From Prauserella salsuginis (GTDB lineage: Bacteria > Actinomycetota > Actinomycetes > Mycobacteriales > Pseudonocardiaceae): DNA of 64,000 nt. The notes beneath the pieces were generated by a model that worked only from the letters and a program-made list of their open reading frames with translations, was not told the DNA's origin and searched no databases. A program made the translations under genes and the position numbers. Shown in pieces: positions 16,995-23,834 of the stretch (the stretch's first letter is position 1; the number at the start of each line of letters is the position of its first letter). The stretch lies in contig NZ_JANBBF010000008.1 in assembly GCF_024648885.1 (NCBI RefSeq), forward strand, positions 310,001 to 374,000. The letters are read 5' to 3'.

Positions 16995-17069
16995 CCCGCT
17001 ACTCCTCCGCCGCCTGCCGCCGAGGCCTATCGGCGCCTGTCGGGTTCCATCATTCGCGATCTCGGCGCG

Positions 17070-17094
17070 CATGCACGCTCGCGATCCGTGCATG
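17070..17094. promoter_or_regulatory. Inverted repeat between mgtE and ydcF-like gene
   Basis: Perfect 8-bp arms CATGCACG (17070-17077) and CGTGCATG (17087-17094) are separated by 9 bp, in the shared region of two divergent genes. Geometry fits a dimeric regulator site; no protein can be assigned. Confidence 0.4.
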
Positions 17095-17163
17095 GTGCGG
17101 TGAGCCACAGCCATTCGGGGGTCACAGCGGCCGCTCCGGCCCTCGGTCGGCGAGGATGGGCTC

Positions 17164-17886
17164 ATGACGGACCCGAGCCGCCGCGACGTCCGTGCCGCCC
17201 CCGGTGACGGCTGGCCCGGCCCCGTCCGCGCCGATGTCGAGACGCTCTGGGACTTCCACCGTGTCGACGATCCGTTGCAACCGGCCGACGTCGCGGTCGG
17301 CCTCGGCAGCCACGACGGCGGCGTCGCCGTCCACGCCGCCGAACTGTATCGCCGCGGCCTGTTCCCGCTCCTCGTGTTCACCGGCGCCACCAAACCCACC
17401 ACCGCCGGGCGGTTCCCGCGCGGCGAGGCCGTCCACTTCCGGGAAATCGCGATACGCCACGGCGTTCCGGACGAGGCCGTGCACATCGAGACCGAGGCGA
17501 CCAGCACCGTCCAGAACATCGACAACACCCGCGCCCTGCTCACGGCCGAGGGCGTCACGCCCCGCAGCGTGCTGCTCGTCTCCCGCCCCTACCAACAACG
17601 CCGCGCACAAGCCGTCGCGGCGGCACGCTGGCCGGGCGTCGACATCCGCTGCAGCGGCGCCCGCCAGGACCTCGACACCTACCTCGCCGCCATCGGCGAA
17701 CCGGACCTCGTGGCGGCGATGCTCGTCGGCGACACGCAACGGCTCGAGCTGCAGAGCCGATCCGGCGAGATCGCACCTGCGCACATCCCCGGCGACGTCC
17801 GTCGTGCCTACGAGCGCCTCGTCGCGGCCGGCTACACCGACCGCCTCATCACACCCCGCCGGGACACCCGCCACGACCCGAGCTGA
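17164..17886 (+). CDS. YdcF/DUF218 family protein
   Basis: A 240-residue soluble YdcF-type protein. The fold blocks are ADVAVGLGSHDGGVAVHAAE, LLVFTGATKPTT, IETEATSTVQNIDNTRALL and VLLVSRPYQQRRA. E. coli YdcF binds S-adenosylmethionine; no reaction is established for this subgroup. The ATG at 17164 has a GAGGAT hexamer (17152-17157) 6 nt upstream and no ribosome site, which suggests leaderless transcription. It diverges from mgtE and is not obviously linked to it. Confidence 0.8.
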   Translation: MTDPSRRDVRAAPGDGWPGPVRADVETLWDFHRVDDPLQPADVAVGLGSHDGGVAVHAAELYRRGLFPLLVFTGATKPTTAGRFPRGEAVHFREIAIRHGVPDEAVHIETEATSTVQNIDNTRALLTAEGVTPRSVLLVSRPYQQRRAQAVAAARWPGVDIRCSGARQDLDTYLAAIGEPDLVAAMLVGDTQRLELQSRSGEIAPAHIPGDVRRAYERLVAAGYTDRLITPRRDTRHDPS

Positions 17887-18122
17887 ATCGGACAACCGGC
17901 GAGGCGTGCGCCCGCTCCTGACCCGAGTCCGGCGACACGGCGGATGCGACGGCGTCGTCGCCGGCAGTGTGGTCGTGGGCAACTCTGTCGAGAGCAGTGT
18001 GGCCGCGGTTCCGATTCGTCCCGATCGTGAGAGCGAACCGACACAACTGGAACACTCTCCGTAAGAACGCGCATCCTAACCGGTGAGTCCTACCTCACCT
18101 CTCATGTTCATCAAAACGGAAT

Positions 18123-19409
18123 GTGAGAACCTCGGCACCCATGCGGACAGCGGAGGTAGCCCTCTGGGTGGCGGTGGGCCTGGCAGCAGTGGCGGTCGTC
18201 GCCGTGTCCCTCGCCGGCTGGCAGCTCGTGGTGGCCCGCCGGCAGGCACAGCAGATGCGAAGACTGGCCGTCAAGGTCCGCGACCTGTCCAGCGAGACCC
18301 AGAACCACGCCGGGCAAGCGGCCGAGGCCGACGAGAGCGCCCGCGACCAGGCGCGCTGGGCGTGGGAGCAGGTCAAACTCGCCAACACCCAGCTCGAACA
18401 GGCGCAACAGGAGAACCAGGCCAGCGCCCAGGCCGAGCAGTGGGAATGGGCCTACGCGCTCACCATGGCCGCCCGCGAACTGGTCGACGCCAGCACCGAA
18501 CTCATCCGCATCGGCCTCGACACCCAGGTGGCACCGCACTACCGCCAGTCCGCGAACCGGCACTACCGCCAGTCCTGCCAGCGCTGGCAGGACACCATGA
18601 TCAAGGCGCTCTCCCGGACGTCGCCGAGCCTGGAGGTGCAACACCAGCTCATCGCGTTCGGCTACGTACACCAGCGGCTGCACGGCCACATCGACGTCCT
18701 GCTGCGCGCCACCGAAACGGGCACGCTGTCCGACAAGGACCCGGTGACACAGAGCGTCCACGCGCTACGCCACGAACTGGCCAACGTGCACCGGCAGTTC
18801 CAGCGCACGATCAGTGCCAGTCTCGCCGCGGTGGGCGAAACCGAGATCCACGAGGCAGGCTCCGCCGACACCGGTGACCGCCGCATCGAGGGCGCGCCGG
18901 CAGCTGACACGCCCCTGCGTGTCGCCGCCGCACCGCCCCCGGGTCTGCAGGACGGCACCGGCCGGACCGCCAACCAGCCGACCAACGAGACGGCACACCG
19001 GACCGCGGCTCAGCAGTCGGGTTCCCAGCAGTCGGGTTCCCAGCGGACCGTGACTCGGCAGCCGGGGACCCAGCAACCGGGGACACAGCAACCAGCAGCC
19101 CAGCAGGCGCCGACTCCGGTGACATCCGGCCAGCACGGGACCGCGCAGCAGGAGACCCCGCAAACCGGGAACGGGCAGAACGGAGTCCAGCGCAACGGGA
19201 CCCCGCAGATCGCGGCGATGCGGGACAAGGAACAGCGGAACGAGGCACTGCGGAACGGCTCCGACCACACCGCGCCCGCGCCGTCCCACCAGATCGGCGA
19301 CCCCACCGCCGGCGCGGCGAAACGCATCCCTGACGCCGCCCGCGACACCGGACCGGCGCCCCAGGGACCACCGGCGAAAGCGCGGACCGCACAGGCACGA
19401 CCGGCGTAA
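18123..19409 (+). CDS. Membrane-anchored protein with Gln/Thr-rich repetitive tail, unknown function
   Basis: A 428-residue protein. Residues about 10-32 form one membrane helix (ALWVAVGLAAVAVVAVSLAG). Residues about 38-110 look coiled-coil (VRDLSSETQNHAGQAAEADE and ANTQLEQAQQENQASAQAE). A helical domain extends to about 240. From about 250 the sequence is low-complexity, Pro/Gln/Thr/Gly-rich, with short repeats such as QQSGSQQSGSQ and QPGTQQPGTQQ. This is an N-in single-pass anchor with a long disordered tail, perhaps a scaffold. GTG at 18123 or ATG at 18141 may be the start; neither has a clear ribosome site. No family recognised. Confidence 0.72.
   Translation: MRTSAPMRTAEVALWVAVGLAAVAVVAVSLAGWQLVVARRQAQQMRRLAVKVRDLSSETQNHAGQAAEADESARDQARWAWEQVKLANTQLEQAQQENQASAQAEQWEWAYALTMAARELVDASTELIRIGLDTQVAPHYRQSANRHYRQSCQRWQDTMIKALSRTSPSLEVQHQLIAFGYVHQRLHGHIDVLLRATETGTLSDKDPVTQSVHALRHELANVHRQFQRTISASLAAVGETEIHEAGSADTGDRRIEGAPAADTPLRVAAAPPPGLQDGTGRTANQPTNETAHRTAAQQSGSQQSGSQRTVTRQPGTQQPGTQQPAAQQAPTPVTSGQHGTAQQETPQTGNGQNGVQRNGTPQIAAMRDKEQRNEALRNGSDHTAPAPSHQIGDPTAGAAKRIPDAARDTGPAPQGPPAKARTAQARPA
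19013..19103. repeat. Intragenic short direct repeats in the Gln-rich tail
   Basis: The 15-bp unit CAGCAGTCGGGTTCC is duplicated near 19013-19042, and CAGCAACCGGGGACA-like units recur to about 19103. All keep frame and encode the QQSGS and QQPGT peptides of the tail. Confidence 0.7.
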
Positions 19410-19499
19410 CACCCGGCCGCCGGACCCGGCTTCCACCGCGCCGCTCCCCCGGCATCCACTCGCCCGGCAGCCGCTCGCCCACCGCCGGTGCCCACGCCT

Positions 19500-20726
19500 T
19501 CAGCAGTCGCTCGCAACCAGTCGCCGCACCCGGTCCCGCAGGTGCCGTTGTTCCGCGAGGTTGTCCGCGGCGGCGATCGCGCGGCGGTATGCGGCCACCG
19601 CCTCGTCGGCCCGCCCCGACCGTTCCAGCAGGTGCGCCCGCACCGCATCCACCCGCGGCAGCCCGGGCCGGCGCGCCTCGAGCTCGTCGAGACCGGCGAG
19701 CCCCACCGCGTCGCCCTGGACCATCGCCTGCGCGATGATGCGGTTCAACGTGATCGTCGGGTTCGCGTGCGCGGTCGCCGCCTCCAGCAACCGGTACAGC
19801 ACGAGGATCTCGTCCCAGTCCGTCCGGTCGGTATCGGGCGCTTCTGCGTGCACCGCGGCAATGCACGCCTGCAGCAGATACGGCCCCGGGTCGACGCCGG
19901 GGACGGTCTGCTCGACCAGCGTCGTCCCCTCGTCGATCAGCGCGCGGTCCCACAGTGAGCGGTCCTGCTCGTCGAGTGGGCGCAGCCCACCGTCCTGGCC
20001 GATCCTCGCGGGCTGGCGCGCCTCGGTCAGCAGCATCAGCGCCAGCAGCCCTGCCACCTCGGCCGAATCGGGCAGGCTCCTGCGCAGCAACCGAGCGAGG
20101 CGGATCGCCTCGGCGGCCAGGTCGGCGTCGCGCGGCGGCGAGCCGCCGGTCGTGTGGTGCGCTTCGGTGAACATGACGTACAGCACGTCCAGGACCGACG
20201 TCAGCCGCTCGGCCGCATGCTCCGGCCGGGGCAAGGCCCTGCCCACCGCGGCGAGCTTGCGCTTGGCCCGCGTGATGCGTTGCGCGATCGTCCGTTCCGG
20301 CAGCTGGTAGACGCCGGCGATCTGCGTCGTGCTCAGCCCCGCCACGGCGCGCAGGGTCAGCGCGACCCGGCCCGACGGGGGCAGGTCCGGATGACAGCAC
20401 AACTGCAGCACCAGCAGCGAATCGTCCCGTTCGGCCACCTCCGGGTGTACCGGCGGATGGAGCCGGGCCGTCCGCTCCTCGCGGTCCCTGCGGCGTGCGT
20501 CGCTGCGGACCCGGTCGACGTACCGCCGGCGGGCGGTCGACGTCAACCAGCCCACCGGGTCGTCGGGAAGTGCGGCCGGCCACTACCGATACGCGTCGAG
20601 CAGCGCCTCCTGCACCGCGTCCTCGCACAGGTCGAACCGGCCGCTGCCGTAGGCCCGCAGCAGGCGGGCGAGGACCCGCGGCGCCGCGTCGCGCCACGGG
20701 TCCTCCGCCCGGTCCCGCTCGGTCAC
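19500..20726 (-). pseudogene. ECF42-like RNA polymerase sigma factor interrupted by an in-frame TAG
   Basis: GTG at 20726 overlaps the TGA of the YCII gene (GTGA), the normal coupling for this pair. From there 47 codons encode the beginning of sigma region 2 (...DLCEDAVQEALLDAYR), then TAG at 20585-20583. The same frame continues immediately as WPAALPDDPVGWLTSTARRR through region 4 (LTLRAVAGLSTTQIAGVYQL) and the long C-terminal TPR-like domain to 19500. Full length would be 408 residues, normal for ECF42 factors. A single C-to-T change (CAG to TAG, Gln) would explain it. Re-initiation at GTG 20555 would yield a 351-residue product without the core-binding part of region 2, so the factor is probably inactive unless the stop is a sequencing error or suppressed. 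Confidence 0.88.
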
Positions 20727-21091
20727 TCCTCGCCCAGGTCCGCGAACATCACCGGACGCACCTCCAGCGCCAGCCCCGGAATACTCGCGTCGGGGATCCG
20801 TTTCGCCAACTCCAGCGCGCGCGCCTCGTCGGCGACGTCGACCAGGTAGAACCCGCCCAGGTACTCCTTGCTCTCGGCGAACGGGCCGTCGGTCACCTCC
20901 GGACCGTCGGCGCCGCTGCGGACGACCTTGCTCCGGCTCGGATCGGCGAGCGCCTGGGTCGCGACGAACTCACCGCGCTCCTTGGTCTCGGCCATGAACG
21001 CGCCGTGCCCCTCCCCGATCTGCTGTTGCTGCTCCTCGGTGAGGTTCTCCAGCACCGCAGGGTCGACCTGCATCAGGATCACGTACTTCAC
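20723..21091 (-). CDS. YCII-related (DGPF-domain) protein
   Basis: A 122-residue YCII/DGPF-domain protein: KYVILMQVDPAVLENLTEEQ, then VRSGADGPEVTDGPFAESKE (the DGPF motif itself) and YLGGFYLVDVADEARALELA. The ferredoxin-like fold has no proven enzymatic role, but such proteins are characteristic partners and targets of ECF41/ECF42 sigma factors. GTG at 21091 is preceded by GAGGAGGAAACA, an excellent ribosome site. Its stop overlaps the sigma start by 4 bp, so the two are translationally coupled. It diverges from the RibD-C-like gene at 21309. Confidence 0.9.
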   Translation of the reverse strand: MKYVILMQVDPAVLENLTEEQQQQIGEGHGAFMAETKERGEFVATQALADPSRSKVVRSGADGPEVTDGPFAESKEYLGGFYLVDVADEARALELAKRIPDASIPGLALEVRPVMFADLGEE

Positions 21092-21139
21092 TGTTTCCTC
21101 CTCGGTCGGTGCGCCGCCACCGCGGCGGCACACCCAGGG

Positions 21140-21166
21140 GTCGTCACCGAACCGGCCGACGCGACA
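21140..21166 (-). promoter_or_regulatory. Candidate ECF42-type promoter of the YCII-sigma operon
   Basis: On the minus strand, TGTCGC (21166-21161) and CGAC (21143-21140) are separated by 17 bp and lie about 50 bp upstream of the YCII start. As I recall, ECF42 promoters use a TGTCGA-like -35 and a CGA(T/C)C-like -10. The match would mean autoregulation. It is a by-eye match in GC-rich DNA. Confidence 0.35.
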
Positions 21167-21308
21167 GCCCAGGCGATCGGATGTCGGGAAATTGTGACCG
21201 AGAATTCCGGGGCGCGGGTGTCGCGAAACCGGCTGCCGGTGACGACCACGAGAAGAGCGCCGCACCGCGCGCTCACCACAGCCCACGAACGACCTCCGAG
21301 GAGACGCC

Positions 21309-21953
21309 ATGACACAGCGAGTCCGGGTCCACTGCATCACCGTCACCGCCGACGGTGTCGGCGCCGGCCACGACCAGAGCTTCGACCGGCCTTTCGGCGA
21401 CGTCGACCCCGGCGAGCTGTTCGCCTGGGCGGGTGCCACGGCCAGCTGGGTCAATCGCACCGAGCCCGGCGGCGACCGGGGACTCGACGACTGGATCACC
21501 CGCGACTTCGCCCACGGCATCGGGGCCGAGATCATGGGCCGCGGCAAGTTCGGTCCGCAGACCGGCCCGTGGTCCGATCACGAATGGCAGGGCTGGTGGG
21601 GCGACCAGCCGCCGTTCCGCACGCCGGTGTTCGTGCTCACCCACCATCCGCGGCCGAGTCTGACACTCGGCGAGACGACGTTCCACTTCCTCGACGGCAC
21701 GCCGCAGCGGGCCGTGGAGCGGGCGAAGGGGGCCGCGGACGGCGGTGACGTGCGCATCGGCGGCGGCGTCACCACCCTGCGTGCCTTCCTCGAGGCGGAC
21801 CTGATCGACGACATGCACGTCGCCGTCACCCCCACCGAACTCGGCAGGGGCAAACGCCTCTGGGACACACCCGACGAGCTGACCGATCGCTTCCATCTGG
21901 AACGCATACCGAGCCCGAGCGGGGTCGTGCACCACTTCTTCTGGCGGCGCTGA
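21309..21953 (+). CDS. Dihydrofolate reductase-like (RibD C-terminal domain) family protein
   Basis: A 214-residue protein of the RibD_C/DHFR-like fold, which reduces pterin- or pyrimidine-like substrates with NADPH in characterised relatives. Visible are VRVHCITVTADGVGAG at the N terminus, GAEIMGRGKFGPQTGPW, PVFVLTHHPRPSL and the nucleotide-binding VRIGGGVTTLRAFLEADLID. The true substrate is unknown; the family is often found near YCII/ECF sigma pairs, as here. ATG at 21309 follows GAGGAGACGCC. It diverges from the YCII-sigma operon. Confidence 0.83.
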   Translation: MTQRVRVHCITVTADGVGAGHDQSFDRPFGDVDPGELFAWAGATASWVNRTEPGGDRGLDDWITRDFAHGIGAEIMGRGKFGPQTGPWSDHEWQGWWGDQPPFRTPVFVLTHHPRPSLTLGETTFHFLDGTPQRAVERAKGAADGGDVRIGGGVTTLRAFLEADLIDDMHVAVTPTELGRGKRLWDTPDELTDRFHLERIPSPSGVVHHFFWRR

Positions 21954-21962
21954 CCGCCCCGC

Positions 21963-22011
21963 CAGCGGCCAGAGGCACCGTCGCCGGCCGTGGTCCACGA
22001 CCTGGCCGCTG
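21963..22011 (+). terminator. Hairpin between the RibD-C-like gene and crcB
   Basis: Ten-nt arms CAGCGGCCAG (21963-21972) and CTGGCCGCTG (22002-22011) pair perfectly around a 29-nt loop that has its own GC-rich pairing. It begins 9 bp after the stop codon. It could be a terminator or a leader structure of crcB. Confidence 0.4.
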
Positions 22012-22073
22012 CGACCGGCGGGCAGGCCGTGGGCCGCGCCCGGCCGCGGGCGACCATCGGTGATGATGGGGCG

Positions 22074-22478
22074 ATGACCGGGACCCGCCACTGGGACGTG
22101 CTACCCGCCGTGGCGGCGGGCGGCGCGCTCGGCAGCCTCGCACGCTACGGCTTGGGGGTGGCCCTGCCGTCCCCCGCGGGCGTGGCGACGCTGCTGGGCA
22201 ACGTCGCGGGGTGTCTCGCCCTCGGCGCACTCATGGCCGTCCTGACGCGCAGGCCCGCACCGCCCCGGCTGCTGCGGCCGTTCCTGGGCGTCGGCGTGCT
22301 CGGCGGGTTCACGACGTTCTCGACGTATGTGCTCGACGCGCTCTCGACCGCCCGCGACGGGCACCTCGTCGCCGCATTCGCCTACGCCGCGGGATCGGTC
22401 CTGGCATCGGTGCTGGCGGTCGTCGCGGGCATCGCCGGTGTCCGCCGGCTGCTCGACCGCCCGCGGAGCGCGGCATGA
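22074..22478 (+). CDS. crcB: Fluoride efflux channel CrcB/Fluc, subunit 1
   Basis: A 134-residue four-helix protein of the Fluc fluoride-channel family, which exports toxic F-. The family signatures are present: GGALGSLARYGLGVAL, LLGNVAGCLALGALM, and GVLGGFTTFSTYVLDAL with the F- coordinating Phe/Thr/Ser segment. ATG at 22074 lies in GGGGCGATG; a longer start at 21990 has no support. Its stop overlaps the start of the second crcB (ATGA), so both are made together and probably form a heterodimeric, antiparallel channel as known for paired Fluc genes. No fluoride riboswitch could be recognised upstream. Confidence 0.92.
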   Translation: MTGTRHWDVLPAVAAGGALGSLARYGLGVALPSPAGVATLLGNVAGCLALGALMAVLTRRPAPPRLLRPFLGVGVLGGFTTFSTYVLDALSTARDGHLVAAFAYAAGSVLASVLAVVAGIAGVRRLLDRPRSAA

Positions 22479-22852
22479 CGGCGGCCATGGTGATGCTCGG
22501 CGGGGCCGCCGGTGCGGTCCTGCGCTATCTCATCGACCTGCGGCTGCAGCGGGGCCGTGTCTCCGCCTTCCCCTGGGGCACACTCACGGTGAACGTGCTC
22601 GGCTCGGCGCTGCTCGGGCTCCTCACCGCGTGGGTGCTGGCGACGGGCGCCACCGGTGGCGCGGCGTTCGCGCTGGCGGGGGTGGGGCTGTGCGGCTCGC
22701 TGACGACGTTCTCGACGTTCGGCTACGACACGGTGCGCCTGATCACCGAGCGGCGGCACGGGCACGCGGCCGCCAACGTCGTGGTGACCGTCCTCGCCGG
22801 ATTCGCCGCCGCGCTCGCCGGCCTGCTCGCAGGCGGCGCCCTGTGGGGCTGA
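22475..22852 (+). CDS. crcB: Fluoride efflux channel CrcB/Fluc, subunit 2
   Basis: A 125-residue four-helix partner of the preceding gene. The conserved text is GGAAGAVLRYLIDL, PWGTLTVNVLGSALLGLL and GLCGSLTTFSTFGYDTVRL, again with the Thr-Thr-Phe-Ser-Thr-Phe fluoride path. Translation starts at ATG 22475 within the stop codon of subunit 1. The N-terminal halves of the two proteins differ enough to suggest old duplication and specialisation to opposite membrane orientations, which would be testable by counting flanking positive charges. It is convergent with the LLM oxidoreductase gene, 28 bp away. Confidence 0.92.
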   Translation: MTAAMVMLGGAAGAVLRYLIDLRLQRGRVSAFPWGTLTVNVLGSALLGLLTAWVLATGATGGAAFALAGVGLCGSLTTFSTFGYDTVRLITERRHGHAAANVVVTVLAGFAAALAGLLAGGALWG

Positions 22853-22880
22853 CCCGCCGGCGAGCGAACCGGGCGATCGG

Positions 22881-23834
22881 TCACTCGGGCGCGAGCGCGC
22901 GCACCAGGCCCGCCGGATCGCCGCCCGTGGTCAGCGGCATCAGCACCGGCGTCGTCACGCCCGCCTCGGCGTAGGCGCGCACACCCTCCCGGCAGGCGTC
23001 CGGACTGCCGTGCACGACCAGCTCGTCGACCACGTCGTCCGGTACGAGCTCGACGGCACGTTTCCGGTCGCCCGCCGCCCACGCCTCCTGCATCGGTGCG
23101 AGCCGTTCGCCGCGCCCGAGCCAGTCGTGGAACGCGCGGTAGACCGGCACCGTCAGATAGGCGCAGATGTGCCTGCGTGCCAGCGCCCGTGCCTCGTCTG
23201 CGTCGTCGACCGGGCACACGAAGATGCGCGCCACCAGTTCGGCGTCGGCACCGAGTTCGCCGCGCACCGCCGGGACGTCGGAGGCCGCGAGCCAGTTGGT
23301 GATCGCCCCGTCGGATTCGCGGCCCGCCATCCGCAACATCCCCGGCCGCAGCGCCGCGACCATCACCGGCGGCGGCGTCTCGGGCGGGCGGCCGAGCCGG
23401 AACCCGCGGACCGTGAACGTCGGGTACTCCGCGGTGACCTTCTCGCCCGCCAGCGCGGTGCGCAGGAACCGCACCGTGTCGCGGGTGCGCGCGTACGGCT
23501 CGGTGAACTCGGCCGCGTTCCAGTTCTCCACGATGACCTGCGACGACGTCCCGACGCCGAGGACGAACCGGCCCGGCGCGCAGTCGGCGGCGCTCGCCGC
23601 GCTCATCGCCAGCAAGCCCGGACCGCGGGTGTACACCGGCGCGATCGCCGTGCCGAGCCGCAGCTCGGGAGCCCACTGCGAGGCCAGCACCAGCGGCGTG
23701 AACGCGTCCGCGCCGTTGGCCTCGGCCGACCACAGGTCCGTGTAGCCGAGATCCGGCAGCTGCGTGACGAGCTCGCGGTGCTCCGGCAGCGACAGTCCCT
23801 CGAGCGGAACCGTCAGCCCCCATCGGCCGGTCAC
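22881..23834 (-). CDS. LLM-class F420-dependent oxidoreductase
   Basis: A 317-residue luciferase-like (beta/alpha)8 flavin- or F420-dependent enzyme. Characteristic stretches are WGLTVPLEGLSLPEHREL, LGYTDLWSAEANGADAFTP, LRLGTAIAPVYTRGPGLLA, GRFVLGVGTSSQVIVENWN and GAITNWLAASDVP. Actinobacterial members mostly use F420; the substrate is unknown. It is 317 residues long, typical for the class. GTG at 23834 overlaps the stop of the S9 peptidase gene (GTGA), so it is translationally coupled to that gene. The link between the two is not understood. Confidence 0.87.
   Translation of the reverse strand: MTGRWGLTVPLEGLSLPEHRELVTQLPDLGYTDLWSAEANGADAFTPLVLASQWAPELRLGTAIAPVYTRGPGLLAMSAASAADCAPGRFVLGVGTSSQVIVENWNAAEFTEPYARTRDTVRFLRTALAGEKVTAEYPTFTVRGFRLGRPPETPPPVMVAALRPGMLRMAGRESDGAITNWLAASDVPAVRGELGADAELVARIFVCPVDDADEARALARRHICAYLTVPVYRAFHDWLGRGERLAPMQEAWAAGDRKRAVELVPDDVVDELVVHGSPDACREGVRAYAEAGVTTPVLMPLTTGGDPAGLVRALAPE

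Noticed and set aside
16995-17069. M-box Mg2+ riboswitch before mgtE
   Set aside because: The segment is too short and GC-rich, with none of the conserved core.
20555-20557. Treating GTG 20555 as the true sigma start
   Set aside because: It lacks most of region 2 and has no ribosome site, whereas GTG 20726 gives the expected overlap with the YCII gene and a normal full length.
21954-22073. Fluoride (crcB) riboswitch
   Set aside because: A GATGATGGGG stretch recalls part of the motif, but the required pseudoknot halves could not be placed.
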